NCBI RefSeq assembly: GCF_022631235.3
Contig: NZ_CP093310.2
Coordinates: 1,054,001-1,118,000 of the forward strand
Source: Psychrobacter raelei
GTDB lineage: Bacteria; Pseudomonadota; Gammaproteobacteria; Pseudomonadales; Moraxellaceae
Direction of reading: 5' to 3'
Length of the DNA: 64,000 nt
The notes below the pieces were generated by a model that was given only the letters and a program-made list of their open reading frames with translations, ran no database searches and was not told the DNA's origin. Within the stretch, counting starts at the first letter, position 1; every line of letters starts with the position of its first letter. Positions 9,610-18,888 of this stretch are shown here, in pieces. A program made the translations under genes and the position numbers.

Positions 9610-10032
9610 ATGCAAGACTCACAATTGACCCCAGAAGAAATCGCCCAATTAACCGAAGCAGACTGGCGGGCTCGCTTAAGCGATGAGGAGTATCGTGTGC
9701 TGCGTCAAAAAGGCACAGAGCGCCCTTTTACCGGCATCCATAATGACATGAGCGAGCAGGGCGTGTATCGCTGTAAAGGCTGCGGTGCCAAATTATTTGA
9801 TTCAAGCAATAAGTTTGATGCCGGCTGTGGTTGGCCAAGCTTCGATGCCACCTTAGATGAGTCGGCCGTAGATGAGCACTTAGATACATCGCATGGCATG
9901 CGCCGCGTTGAGGTCACTTGTCGTAATTGTGGCGGTCATTTGGGACATGTGTTTCCTGATGGCCCAAGAGAAACCACAGGGCTGCGCTACTGCATTAATT
10001 CAGTGGCCATTGACTTGGAGCCAAAACCCTAA
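9610..10032 (+). CDS. msrB: Peptide-methionine (R)-S-oxide reductase MsrB
   Basis: Repairs the R form of methionine sulfoxide in proteins, using thioredoxin. It has 140 residues from the ATG at 9610, which has AAGGA upstream; the open frame also runs back to an ATG at 9583 without a ribosome site. Two zinc CxxC pairs are visible ([10 protein letters not shown] and [11 protein letters not shown]). The catalytic cysteine is in [10 protein letters not shown] near the C terminus. The N-terminal [18 protein letters not shown] is typical. There is no MsrA domain. A hairpin terminator follows. Confidence 0.95.
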   Translation: MQDSQLTPEEIAQLTEADWRARLSDEEYRVLRQKGTERPFTGIHNDMSEQGVYRCKGCGAKLFDSSNKFDAGCGWPSFDATLDESAVDEHLDTSHGMRRVEVTCRNCGGHLGHVFPDGPRETTGLRYCINSVAIDLEPKP

Positions 10033-10153
10033 GTTCAAGGGTAGCGATTGCGGCTAAAATCTAGTAACTGAGGCTCTACATTTAAGGACTGAGCTTCTAT
10101 TAATGATTGAGTAATGATTGAGCGTCAAGTCTTGGGCCGCCATTAATTTAAAC

Positions 10154-10193
10154 AATGGGTAACACTGACAGGTGTTATCCATTTTGTTTTTTG
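10154..10193 (+). terminator. Intrinsic terminator of msrB
   Basis: AATGGGTAACAC (10154-10165) pairs with GTGTTATCCATT (10172-10183) over 12 positions including one G-T pair. The T-rich stretch TTGTTTTTT follows. Confidence 0.75.
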
Positions 10194-10261
10194 TCTATAG
10201 TGGTAAACTATGGCGTAATATCGAAAAAACCTATTGACTCTAAGTTTTAGTGAGAATAATC

Positions 10262-10855
10262 ATGCGAATACGTAAGCTGTTTAAATTTGAAAACGCCCAT
10301 ATTGTGCGTAACTGCAGCTCGGATAGATGCAAGCGCTCTATTCATGGACACAGCTATCAAATTGAGCTGATTTTGCAAGCAGACAGACTAGATAATGGTC
10401 AAATGGTATATGACTTTGGCCTTTTAAAATCCTCTATCAAAGACATTATTGATAGCTTTGATCATGCCATTTGTTTTTGGAACAAAGATGATCCTGAATA
10501 CATTGCAATGTGTAAAAAATTCAGCGCCCGCTGGATCAGCTTGCCGGTATCACCTTCAGCGGAGCAGTTTTCTCGGGTCATTTTCTTTTGGGCCCAAAGT
10601 ATTTTAGAGCAGACTAAAATGGCCAATGGCGAGGCAGATGTCAGCGTGTATTCGGTGATTGCTCATGAGACGGCAACTGGCTACGCTCAGTGCTTTGCTG
10701 AAGATGTGAGCAACGAGCACATGGGTAAATTGGCGCTAGAGGATTTTGAATTTAGCGATCAAATCAAGCAAGAGTGGAGTGATCCGGCGATGTATGACAA
10801 GCTAAAAGCAGGTGAAGCTTTTATAAATCCTGAAGTGGCACTGCAAGTAAAATAA
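10262..10855 (+). CDS. queD: 6-pyruvoyl-tetrahydropterin synthase family protein (QueD-like)
   Basis: The family converts 7,8-dihydroneopterin triphosphate; the QueD branch makes 6-carboxytetrahydropterin for queuosine. The zinc histidines are in FENAHIV and IHGHSY, and the conserved Glu is in HETATGYAQC. The protein has about 197 residues, against roughly 120 for E. coli QueD, with an insert in the middle and an acidic C-terminal extension. The catalytic-type cysteine is in RCKRSIHGH, with four residues before the HGH instead of the three of E. coli QueD, so the exact reaction is unsure. The start at 10262 is chosen over a GTG at 10250; both have weak ribosome sites. Confidence 0.7.
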   Translation: MRIRKLFKFENAHIVRNCSSDRCKRSIHGHSYQIELILQADRLDNGQMVYDFGLLKSSIKDIIDSFDHAICFWNKDDPEYIAMCKKFSARWISLPVSPSAEQFSRVIFFWAQSILEQTKMANGEADVSVYSVIAHETATGYAQCFAEDVSNEHMGKLALEDFEFSDQIKQEWSDPAMYDKLKAGEAFINPEVALQVK

Positions 10856-10917
10856 TAATCAGCAGCTGATAACCAGTCATCAACCTATGGGCTACAAAGA
10901 GAATAAAAGGAGTGCCA

Positions 10918-11403
10918 ATGACGCGCCGCAATGTACAGCTTACGCTAACCTCTGAGAGCGATACTCAGGCCTTGGCCAAACAGTTGGCCAAAGCCCACAT
11001 CAAAGGTAGTGTCTGGCTATCAGGAGATCTGGGTGCCGGAAAGACCACTTTAACCCGCTACTGGCTGCGTGCCCTAGGCCATGAGGGCGCGGTAAAAAGC
11101 CCGACCTATACTTTGGTTGAGCCTTATGAGCTAAAAAATAGCACGAATGTGGCGGTTGATCGGGTATATCATGCCGACTTGTATCGTCTACAAGACCCAG
11201 AAGAGCTGTCATTTATAGGCTTTGAAGAGTATTTGGAGGATGAGCGGGCGTTGGTAATTATCGAATGGGCCAGCCGTGCTGAGGCGTATTTGCCGCCGCC
11301 GGTAATGACAGTCATCCTTACTGTGGTCAGTGATGAGCAAGGCACACGCCGAGAGGTGATCGTGGACTTTGATGATGCTATTGATTTTGTTGCCCCAGAT
11401 TAA
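10918..11403 (+). CDS. tsaE: tRNA threonylcarbamoyladenosine synthesis ATPase TsaE
   Basis: P-loop ATPase that works with TsaB and TsaD to put the t6A modification on tRNAs reading ANN codons. The Walker A motif is GDLGAGKTT, followed by SPTYTLVEPY and HADLYRL, all family hallmarks, and IIEWASRAE near the end. It has 161 residues from the ATG at 10918, preceded by AAGGAG; a GTG six bases earlier is too close to that site. The order tsaE-mutL-miaA-hfq follows the known gammaproteobacterial cluster; the amidase gene often found between tsaE and mutL is missing. Confidence 0.93.
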   Translation: MTRRNVQLTLTSESDTQALAKQLAKAHIKGSVWLSGDLGAGKTTLTRYWLRALGHEGAVKSPTYTLVEPYELKNSTNVAVDRVYHADLYRLQDPEELSFIGFEEYLEDERALVIIEWASRAEAYLPPPVMTVILTVVSDEQGTRREVIVDFDDAIDFVAPD

Positions 11404-11503
11404 TGACTTGATCTTTTGCAGTGATTTGGATGCTCATATCCTTAATTATTTGCCCTAATTTATTGGTCCTCATTTATTTATCGTCCAGCTTTGAGCTTTA
11501 TAC

Positions 11504-13456
11504 ATGATGTTTCGCCGTAACCCGCTCGATGGCTTAGCCGACACTGGCCTACAGGTCAGCACTCAGGCTCAGCATAGCAATCGCATAAAAAAACTGCCGC
11601 CTTTATTGGTCAATCAGCTGGCAGCAGGCGAGGTGGTGACTCGGCCTGCCTCAGTGGTCAAAGAGCTGATTGAAAATGCGCTCGATGCTGGCGCGCGCCA
11701 AATTGATGTGCGCATTACTCAAGGCGGTATGGGCATTATTGAGGTGGCCGATGATGGCTGCGGCATTCATCCTGAGGATATGGTAATGGCGGTGACGCGC
11801 TTTGCCACCAGTAAAATCGCTGATGTGGCGCATTTGCAAGGCATAGCCACTTTGGGGTTTCGTGGTGAAGCACTGGCCGCTACAGCCGCTGTGTCCCGAC
11901 TGAGCTTAACCAGCTGCTGTGATGACAGCGGTATTGGCCGACAGCTTAATGTGGCCGGTATTTTAGAGGACACGCCGCAATTGGTGCCGGTAGTTCATCG
12001 CCGTGGCACCACAGTAAGCGTAAAGGACTTGTATTTTAATGTGCCGGCAAGACGTGGCAATCTAAAGGCCATCTCGACTGAGTTTATGCACATCGAGACG
12101 GTGGTCAAACAGTTGGCATTGGTAGCAAGTGATGTCAGCTTTAGCCTTTGGCATAATGACAAACGTCGTTTTAATTTTGCCGCCATCCATGCTGAGCCGT
12201 CATCGCCGTTAACCGTATCTTCGTCTAACCTTGCCTCAGAAGCCTTATCTACCCAAGTGATGCAAGCCTTGCTGACACGATTAAAATCGGTGCTACCCCC
12301 AAGTCATGAGCAAGCAAGTTTATTACATGACAACAACTTGCAGGTGTTATCCTTAGATTTAGAGGCGCTGCGTGTGCAATATGAGGGTATGCGCGGCATC
12401 AACAGCAGCCAAGAGCCACTAGGCATTGAAGGGCTGATAATTCCAAGTACAAAGGCACTGGCCAATCATCCTTATAAGCTGATTTATATCAATGGTCGCT
12501 TGGTCAAAGACAAGCGTATTGCCCAGAGCCTACGTGAGAGCATTAATGGCTTTGATCACATTGCCAGCCTAGGCTACGTGCTGTTTTTTAATCTGCCCAA
12601 GGCGTGGCTAAATCTTAATGTGCATCCCTCGAAGCTGTGCATAAAAATCCAAAATCTTGCCAATGTCATGGCGCACTTTGAGGTGGGCGTGCGTGAGGCC
12701 TTGCAGCGTTGGCAGAAGCGTCAGCCGATAATACAGCCGATAGTGCAGCCGCCGCAATACCAGATCAACGCCCAAGCATCAGTGCAAGTGGCGCAGTCCC
12801 ACTCTCACCAGATATCTGTCAGCCAAGGCTCTAAGCGGATTGCACCATCTAATCACATAGACTACCCGCACAATAGCAGTGCTACAGCGTCTGAGACGAC
12901 AGTACCTCAGTTAAAACAGCCGGTACAGACAAATGAGTCGATAGCCTATTATCAGACACGGGGCCACCACGGCCAGTATACGCAAATCCACCCCCATGTC
13001 GTCTCTGATTCACGCTTATCAGGTTTTGACACTGTAACAGACTTGCCTCCTGTGTCTTTGACCCAAAAAGATGGCCCAGTGCAGTGCTTATATTTGTTAA
13101 AGGACAGTCTGTTGAAGGAGAGTCTGTTGAGTGACAGTCTTTTAAGTGATCAGCAGCTGGCGTTATTACAAATACAGCACACCCTGTATGTCTTTTTAGA
13201 GACTGAGTTGATACGGTGGCTACAGGCTAGCTTCTGTACGCTGCTAGAGGGCGAATGGCAGAGACACTATAAAGACTATCAAGCCTGCGTGAGTCAAGGG
13301 CAAAAACTAGCCTGGATAAACACCCAGCTACAAAACCTAGCTAAAGCGGCTCAAAACCAATGGAAGCAGCCTTGGAGCAAGCAACTGGCCGACCAAGCGC
13401 TTGGCGAGCTGCCTTTATCGCAGCTGATTCAATTAATACTAAAAAACGACCCGTAA
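11504..13456 (+). CDS. mutL: DNA mismatch repair protein MutL
   Basis: GHKL-type ATPase linking MutS recognition to strand removal. It has 650 residues. The N-terminal ATPase carries IENALDAGA, DDGCGI and GFRGEALAA; the first box reads NQLAAGEVV instead of the usual NQIAAGEVV. A long glutamine- and serine-rich linker (about 405-520) joins the C-terminal dimerisation domain. I do not see the DQHAxxER endonuclease motif, so it is probably of the non-nucleolytic E. coli type. The linker-to-domain junction contains four copies of a 15-base repeat. The first 28 residues are unlike other MutL proteins and no ribosome site precedes the ATG, so the true start could lie slightly downstream. Confidence 0.95.
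   Translation: MMFRRNPLDGLADTGLQVSTQAQHSNRIKKLPPLLVNQLAAGEVVTRPASVVKELIENALDAGARQIDVRITQGGMGIIEVADDGCGIHPEDMVMAVTRFATSKIADVAHLQGIATLGFRGEALAATAAVSRLSLTSCCDDSGIGRQLNVAGILEDTPQLVPVVHRRGTTVSVKDLYFNVPARRGNLKAISTEFMHIETVVKQLALVASDVSFSLWHNDKRRFNFAAIHAEPSSPLTVSSSNLASEALSTQVMQALLTRLKSVLPPSHEQASLLHDNNLQVLSLDLEALRVQYEGMRGINSSQEPLGIEGLIIPSTKALANHPYKLIYINGRLVKDKRIAQSLRESINGFDHIASLGYVLFFNLPKAWLNLNVHPSKLCIKIQNLANVMAHFEVGVREALQRWQKRQPIIQPIVQPPQYQINAQASVQVAQSHSHQISVSQGSKRIAPSNHIDYPHNSSATASETTVPQLKQPVQTNESIAYYQTRGHHGQYTQIHPHVVSDSRLSGFDTVTDLPPVSLTQKDGPVQCLYLLKDSLLKESLLSDSLLSDQQLALLQIQHTLYVFLETELIRWLQASFCTLLEGEWQRHYKDYQACVSQGQKLAWINTQLQNLAKAAQNQWKQPWSKQLADQALGELPLSQLIQLILKNDP
13094..13153 (+). repeat. Four 15-base tandem repeats inside mutL
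   Basis: Four in-frame units starting at 13094, 13109, 13124 and 13139, each close to CTGTTGAAGGAGAGT, encode LLKDS-LLKES-LLSDS-LLSDQ. Unit length is a multiple of three, so copy-number change would keep the frame. Confidence 0.8.
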
Positions 13457-13540
13457 AATCAGTTAGGTTTATGACAGTGTCCAAGCCGTTTATAACCGCT
13501 AATCCAATCAAAAAAAACCATAACCATAAGAGTAGATACC

Positions 13541-14638
13541 ATGGGTGATGTTGATAATTTAAGCTTGCCAACAAAGCTGCCAGACAATGCGGTGGTGTGC
13601 TTAATGGCTCCCACAGCCAGCGGTAAAACCTCGTTGGCTTATGAATTGTATGAGACCGGACGCTTTGAGATTATTTCGGTCGACTCTGCGCTTATTTATA
13701 AAGACATGAATATAGGTACCGCTAAGCCCACACAAAGTGAGCTTGAGCAATATCCGCATCATTTGGTGGATATCATCGATCCGACGCAAAGCTATAGTGT
13801 GGCAAACTTCGTCAGCGACACACAGCAGCTTATCGAGCAAATTCATCAGCGCGGCAAAATTCCGCTATTGGTTGGTGGTACCTTGATGTATTACATGGCA
13901 CTGTTCAACGGCTTATCTCCAATTCCCGATACCGACCCAAACGTTCGTGCCCAAGTAGAGGCTCAGCGTCAGCAGCAAGGGATTGAAGCTTTGCATGACT
14001 ATTTATCTAAGATAGATCCACCGCTGGCTGAACGCTTACCTATAGGCGATACCCAAAGAATTACCCGCGCCATCGAGGTATATCAACAAACCGGTAAACC
14101 CTTAAGCTATTGGCAGCAACTTCCCAAACAGGCCTTATCAGACAATCCTCAGCAGTACTGGCTAGGCTTAGCGGTCATGCCAGATAGAGCGTGGCTCCAT
14201 GAGCGTATTGCCTCAAGGCTTGAGATGATGTGGGCAGATGGTTTTTTTGATGAGGTGGGGCAGCTGCTTACCAATTATTCGTTGGATGCGCAGATGCCAT
14301 CGATGCGCTGTGTGGGCTACCGCCAAGTCATTGATTACCTGATAGCCACCGATCATCCTCTGATTAGTCGGCTGAAAATAAACGGCCAATCTGTTGATAA
14401 TAAAGGGCTAGAAGTGAATGAGGCGCACAAGTCAATTGCTTGTCAAGATATGAAAAATAAGGCATTATATGCGACGCGACAGCTGGCTAAGCGCCAATAT
14501 ACCTGGCTTAGAAACCTGGTAGCAAGCCATCAGCCCTCTGATACGCTGCAGACAAGCGGTGCACAAACTGAGCAAAAAGTGGTGCACAGCTTCGATACCA
14601 TACAAGACGCTAAGGCCTATTTATTCTCCCGTCTTTAA
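13541..14638 (+). CDS. miaA: tRNA dimethylallyltransferase MiaA
   Basis: Adds the isopentenyl group to A37 of tRNAs that read codons starting with U. The P-loop is APTASGKTS (residues 23-31), followed by SVDSALIYKDMNIGTAKP, HHLVDIIDP and GGTLMYYMAL, and later the tRNA-contact region MRCVGYRQ and the C-terminal ATRQLAKRQYTWLRN. It has 365 residues, about 50 longer than E. coli MiaA; the extra length is an insert (about 275-305) before the last helix and a C-terminal tail. It sits 84 bases after mutL and is followed by hfq, the standard order. Confidence 0.95.
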   Translation: MGDVDNLSLPTKLPDNAVVCLMAPTASGKTSLAYELYETGRFEIISVDSALIYKDMNIGTAKPTQSELEQYPHHLVDIIDPTQSYSVANFVSDTQQLIEQIHQRGKIPLLVGGTLMYYMALFNGLSPIPDTDPNVRAQVEAQRQQQGIEALHDYLSKIDPPLAERLPIGDTQRITRAIEVYQQTGKPLSYWQQLPKQALSDNPQQYWLGLAVMPDRAWLHERIASRLEMMWADGFFDEVGQLLTNYSLDAQMPSMRCVGYRQVIDYLIATDHPLISRLKINGQSVDNKGLEVNEAHKSIACQDMKNKALYATRQLAKRQYTWLRNLVASHQPSDTLQTSGAQTEQKVVHSFDTIQDAKAYLFSRL

Positions 14639-15007
14639 TAAAAGCACAATAAAAAGTGTCACAAAAGATGTCAAAGGCAATGTAGCCGATGCGTAAGTAA
14701 TATATCTTGAGCGTAGTTCGCTATAAAGGGTATGGACTGGATTTTGAGAGTGAAAATAGCCCGCTTAATATTGTGAACGTCAAATATAAGCCAGCCAAAC
14801 GTATATAAAACCTGTGCTTCACTTTTTTTGTAAGACGAAGAGCAAAAAAAATGCTATGGTAAAGACAACTTAAGTATTGACAACTTCTTTTAGAAATACA
14901 ACCAATTAATAACGAAACGTAATAGCTATTTTGGGATTACAGTATTACCCTAATTACTTATTTGTCATCCATCTATAATAAATTAAAAAATTCAGGAGAC
15001 ATACCTC
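14639..15007 (+). promoter_or_regulatory. hfq upstream region
   Basis: About 370 bases without a gene. It probably contains the hfq promoter: TATAAT stands at about 14972-14977, some 30 bases before the start codon, and a TTGACA near 14876 could belong to another start. Neither has a good partner box at 17 bases. The CAGGAGA before the ATG at 15008 is a strong ribosome site. No RNA gene was recognised. Confidence 0.35.
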
Positions 15008-15607
15008 ATGTCAAAAGGACAAACGCTTCAAGATCCATTTTTAAATTCTTTGCGCAAAGATCGCATACCCGTATCTATCTTTTTGGTAAATGGTATTAAA
15101 CTACAAGGTCAAATTGAATCTTTTGACCAGTATGTGGTGTTGTTAAAAAACACGGTCAGCCAAATGGTATATAAGCATGCCATATCAACAGTAGTACCTG
15201 CCCGCAATCCACGTAGCAGTGGAGCAACACCTGGCGGCTCTATTCAACAACCTGCAGGCTACCCTAGTGCAGGCGGCTTTAGTGCACCGCCAGCTGCAGG
15301 GGGATTTGATCGAGGCGCGCCTGGTTTTGAGCCGGGCGGTTTCGCCAGTAAGCGCAGCGGCTTTAATCGTGGTGGCTTTGCCGATCGCGGTTTTAATCAA
15401 GAGCGTGGCGGCTTTGCCCAAGAGCGTGGTTTTGGGGTAGAGCGTGGCTTTGAAGGCGATCGTGGTTTTGATTCTGATAGAAGCTTTGGCGCCAGTCGTC
15501 CACAGCGCGGCTTCGATGAGCGTAGCTTTGAAAAGCGCGGCTTTGCAGCGCCCAACCAGGTCGATAATGATGAAGACTTAGGTGGTGGTTTTGGCAGTGA
15601 TGATTAA
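15008..15607 (+). CDS. hfq: RNA chaperone Hfq with long glycine-rich tail
   Basis: Hexameric Sm-like protein that pairs small RNAs with mRNAs. The Sm core (about 8-68) is clear: [23 protein letters not shown] and then Sm2 [12 protein letters not shown]. At 199 residues it is twice the length of E. coli Hfq. Residues about 70-190 are a low-complexity region of repeated GGF, RGF and ERGF units rich in Gly, Phe, Arg and Ser, ending in an acidic tip (DNDEDLGGG). Long glycine-rich tails are known in Moraxellaceae Hfq. The RGF pattern resembles RGG-type disordered RNA-binding regions. CAGGAGA precedes the start; a terminator follows. Confidence 0.96.
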   Translation: MSKGQTLQDPFLNSLRKDRIPVSIFLVNGIKLQGQIESFDQYVVLLKNTVSQMVYKHAISTVVPARNPRSSGATPGGSIQQPAGYPSAGGFSAPPAAGGFDRGAPGFEPGGFASKRSGFNRGGFADRGFNQERGGFAQERGFGVERGFEGDRGFDSDRSFGASRPQRGFDERSFEKRGFAAPNQVDNDEDLGGGFGSDD

Positions 15608-15681
15608 CTGTTGATGCTGATTTCAAGAGCAATACTCAACAGCCGCCCATTTAAATCTAACGGCTTTGAGTCAACAATAAA

Positions 15682-15708
15682 AAAACCTGCTTTCTGGCAG
15701 GTTTTTTT
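15682..15708 (+). terminator. Intrinsic terminator of hfq
   Basis: AAAACCTGC (15682-15690) pairs with GCAGGTTTT (15697-15705) around a six-base loop, in a run of seven T. Confidence 0.9.
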
Positions 15709-15898
15709 ATGCCTAAAATCGGATAAGGTTAGATATTATTACATTCTATTGACATCTAGAGCTGCTCGTAGCTTGGTGGAATATGCTAAACTTACCCATT
15801 ATAGTAAGCTATGAAATAGACCCTGAAGCGTAAGGGTTAAAAAAGCCATATTCTAATAAAAAATTACATTCCAATAACTCATAAAGCCTGATTTTATT

Positions 15899-16897
15899 AT
15901 GCAAACACAACTGCCACCGCCCACTTATGAACAGTATATCAAGTATGCGGTAGATGCCATCCGCACTGAGCAAGCTGCATTACAGTTACTAATTGAGCAG
16001 CTTGATGAGCGTTTTGTCGAAGCGTGCGAGCTGATTCGCAATTGCAAAGGCCGAGTGGTGGTCACTGGTATGGGCAAGTCAGGCCATATTGGCCGTAAAA
16101 TTGCTGCCACCTTTGCCTCAACCGGTTCTCCCTCCTTTTTTATGCATCCTGGGGAGGCCGGCCATGGTGATTTGGGCATGTTGGTGGCAGGGGATGTGCT
16201 GCTGGCCATCTCAAACTCTGGTGAGTCTGATGAGATTAAGACCTTGTTGCCTGTGGTCAAGCAATTGGCCATTCCTTTAATCAGTATCAGCCGTGATAAG
16301 CGCGGTATGCTGCCTAAGTCTGCAGATGTGGCGCTCACTTTGGGTGCTTCTGAAGAGGCTTGTCCCTTGGGGCTGGCTCCCACTTCAAGTACCACAGCGA
16401 CTTTGGCCTTAGGCGATGCTATTGCTGTGGCATTGGTACATGCGCGTCATTTTACCTCAGAGGATTTTGCGCTGTCACATCCAGCAGGTGCGCTAGGACG
16501 TAAGTTATTGATGCGAGTTAGTGACTTGATGCATCAAGCCCAAAAAGATTTGCAGCTGCCCTTGGTATCGACCGATACCACGTTACATCAGGCACTATTT
16601 GTCATGACCAATGGGCGCTTAGGCATGGCGGTGGTTATGGATGAGGCGCACAAGGTAGTGGGGATTTTCACCGATGGTGATTTGCGCCGTGCACTTGAAA
16701 AACACATTGATTTGCAAACCCCTATGTCACAAATTATGACCCCCAATCCCAAACAAATCTCAAAAGATATGCGGGCCTCAGATGCTTTAAGTTTAATGAA
16801 CGAAAAAGCCATCAGCCAGCTACTGGTAGTCGACGAGCAGCAGCAGCTTGAAGGGGTGATTAGCATTCATGACTTATTACAAGCAGGCGTGAGTTAG
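15899..16897 (+). CDS. kdsD: Arabinose-5-phosphate isomerase KdsD
   Basis: Converts ribulose-5-phosphate to arabinose-5-phosphate, the first step of Kdo synthesis for LPS. The N-terminal SIS domain (about 40-185) has VTGMGKSGHIGRKIAAT, AISNSGESDE and ALGDAIAVAL, and GALGRKLL at its end. Two CBS domains follow (about 205-332), with GIFTDGDLRRALE and GVISIHDLLQAG. Total 332 residues, normal for the family. It begins the kdsD-kdsC-lptC-lptA-lptB cluster. Confidence 0.95.
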   Translation: MQTQLPPPTYEQYIKYAVDAIRTEQAALQLLIEQLDERFVEACELIRNCKGRVVVTGMGKSGHIGRKIAATFASTGSPSFFMHPGEAGHGDLGMLVAGDVLLAISNSGESDEIKTLLPVVKQLAIPLISISRDKRGMLPKSADVALTLGASEEACPLGLAPTSSTTATLALGDAIAVALVHARHFTSEDFALSHPAGALGRKLLMRVSDLMHQAQKDLQLPLVSTDTTLHQALFVMTNGRLGMAVVMDEAHKVVGIFTDGDLRRALEKHIDLQTPMSQIMTPNPKQISKDMRASDALSLMNEKAISQLLVVDEQQQLEGVISIHDLLQAGVS

Positions 16898-17026
16898 GCG
16901 TGATCATAAGCTTGTTATCTTAAATCATAAAAGGCTGTGCGCTTTTTACAGCTGTTGAGCCACTAAATACTGTCTTATTTTTTAATACATTTCAATTCGC
17001 GACGACACATAGGGTAAGTAGATATT

Positions 17027-17554
17027 ATGCAAGACTTAATCCAAGCTGCAGGCAAAGTAAAATTGTTGGTGCTCGATGTAGATGGCATCTTATCTAATGG
17101 CTATATTATTTATGATGGCGAAGAGATAGAGACCAAGTGTTTTAATGTGAAAGATGGCATGGGTATTAAAGCAGTAAAATGGGCCGGCGTTAAAACGGCC
17201 ATTATCACAGGTCGCTCAAGTCCTATGGTCAATAAAAGGGCCAAAGAGATGGGTATTGATTATGTAATCCAAGGCCGTGATGATAAGCTTGAAGCGCTTA
17301 ATCAGCTACTATTAGACTTGCCAATAAGCTTAGAACACTGTGCTTATATGGGTGATGATCTGCCAGATATTAAGGCCCTGCAGTCGGTGGGTTTCTCTGC
17401 TACAGTAGCTAATGCCCATGCTGAGGTATTAAGCCGAGTGATGATGGTCACCACGCGCGCAGGTGGAGAGGGTGCCGTACGTGAGGTTTGTGATTTGATT
17501 TTAAAAGGTCATGGCAAGTACGAGCAATATATTAGCCAGTATGTGCTTGATTAA
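17027..17554 (+). CDS. kdsC: Kdo-8-phosphate phosphatase KdsC
   Basis: HAD-family phosphatase that removes phosphate from Kdo-8-phosphate to give free Kdo. Motif I is VLDVDGILSNG, with the nucleophile Asp in DVDG. Motif II is AIITGRSS, and the last motif is YMGDDLPD. At 175 residues it is the compact, cap-less tetrameric form typical of KdsC. It sits 129 bases after kdsD and 48 before lptC. Confidence 0.95.
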   Translation: MQDLIQAAGKVKLLVLDVDGILSNGYIIYDGEEIETKCFNVKDGMGIKAVKWAGVKTAIITGRSSPMVNKRAKEMGIDYVIQGRDDKLEALNQLLLDLPISLEHCAYMGDDLPDIKALQSVGFSATVANAHAEVLSRVMMVTTRAGGEGAVREVCDLILKGHGKYEQYISQYVLD

Positions 17555-17602
17555 TCAGCACTTAACACCATTTATTTTTTGTTATGGTCATAAAGAGGTG
17601 TA

Positions 17603-18190
17603 ATGAATACCCGATTTTTATTTATCCTATCCTTGCTTGTGGCAGTGTTTGCGGTATGGTTTTATCGCAATCAGGGCGAGCTTGACTCGATTATCAACTT
17701 ATCTACTACCAATATTGAGTATGAAGCTACCGATATTTTGGCAGTTCAGACCAATGATGATGGGGTGGCTGAGTATTCATTAGCTGCCGATACTTTGACC
17801 CATTATGCCGATCAAAACTTGGATAAATTGGAGGCGATGAAGCTTAACTGGCGCCCCAGTCCCAATCGCAGTGTGTTGATTAATGCTGACGAAGCGGTGA
17901 TGTATCATGAACAATCCAAAGTGGTGATGACCAATAATGTGTTGTTCTCGAGCCAAACTGCCGCAAATAATCTGGACAATAAGCCGCCTATGAAATTAGT
18001 GGCTTCAGAGCTTATAGGCGATTTGGAACAAAAAAGGGTTTATAGCAACACGCCCATTAAAGTGACCCAAGGACAAAACAGCTTTGAATCTTCAAGATTT
18101 TTGGCAGATGTGAACACAGGTGATTACGAGTTTGCCCAAGTGGCGGTTACCTTCATGCCACCGGCCCGCAAAGACGTGCCCTTATTTTAG
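17603..18190 (+). CDS. lptC: LPS export protein LptC
   Basis: Bitopic inner-membrane protein that takes LPS from LptB2FG and passes it to LptA. One N-terminal membrane helix (about 5-20, FLFILSLLVAVFAVWFY) is followed by a periplasmic beta-jellyroll (about 35-185). Recognisable pieces are YSLAADTLTHYADQ, VMTNNVLFSS and NTPIKVTQGQNSFESS. Length 195 is normal. The position between kdsC and lptA confirms the assignment, since LptC proteins are weakly conserved. Confidence 0.92.
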   Translation: MNTRFLFILSLLVAVFAVWFYRNQGELDSIINLSTTNIEYEATDILAVQTNDDGVAEYSLAADTLTHYADQNLDKLEAMKLNWRPSPNRSVLINADEAVMYHEQSKVVMTNNVLFSSQTAANNLDNKPPMKLVASELIGDLEQKRVYSNTPIKVTQGQNSFESSRFLADVNTGDYEFAQVAVTFMPPARKDVPLF

Positions 18191-18300
18191 ATAGCTGTCT
18201 ATTTTAAATGACGACTTATTTTTGATAGCTACTTATTCATTATTGTAGATAGCTACTGACTTTAAATAATTACTTTAGGCCATAATTTAGGAAAAACATT

Positions 18301-18885
18301 GTGAATAAACGCTCAAATACGCTAGCGCCAATACTCTCTACCCCGCACTCACCAAGCTTGATACCGGTGCTGAGCAAAATCACGCTTTTTGCCGCCACTG
18401 CTTTGGCGTCTATGGTCTCATTTAATGCCAATGCTTTGCCCTCTGATGCGCAGCAACCTATCCATCTGTTGGCGGATAAAGCCACTTATAGTGAGCGCAC
18501 CGGTGTCACCTCCTACTCAGGCAATGTCACCATTACTCAAGGTACTTTAAAGCTTGCAGCAGATAATATTACCGTGAATTTATCTAATAGCCGAAGTATC
18601 TTATCCGCTGTCGCCACAGGTCGCCCAGCCACCATGCAGCAAGTGGTCACCAAAGAAAAAGGCTTGGCTCGCGGTCAAGCCAACAAGATTGATTACAATG
18701 CCCAAAATGGTATTGTGACTTTGACCGGTAACGCCAAGCTTACCCAAAATGGCGCAAGTTTCGCCGGCAACGTTATTCGCTATAGCTTAAAAGTGGGTGA
18801 CGTTGAGGCTACGGCAGGCGGCAGTCAGCGTGTTGAGCTTGTTTTCCCGCCCAGTGAATCCAATAGTCGTACAGGAATTAGGTAG
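18301..18885 (+). CDS. lptA: LPS transport periplasmic protein LptA
   Basis: Periplasmic bridge protein that carries LPS from LptC to LptD. The GTG start at 18301 has AGGA eight bases upstream. A long signal peptide with a Ser/Pro-rich front and a hydrophobic core near 30-44 probably ends after FNANA (about residue 46). The OstA-type jellyroll follows, with ADKATYSERTG, YSGNVTITQG, GQANKIDYNAQNG and LTGNAKLTQNG. Total 194 residues. It ends three bases before the lptB ATG, so the two are translated together. Confidence 0.93.
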   Translation: MNKRSNTLAPILSTPHSPSLIPVLSKITLFAATALASMVSFNANALPSDAQQPIHLLADKATYSERTGVTSYSGNVTITQGTLKLAADNITVNLSNSRSILSAVATGRPATMQQVVTKEKGLARGQANKIDYNAQNGIVTLTGNAKLTQNGASFAGNVIRYSLKVGDVEATAGGSQRVELVFPPSESNSRTGIR

Positions 18886-18888
18886 GTT

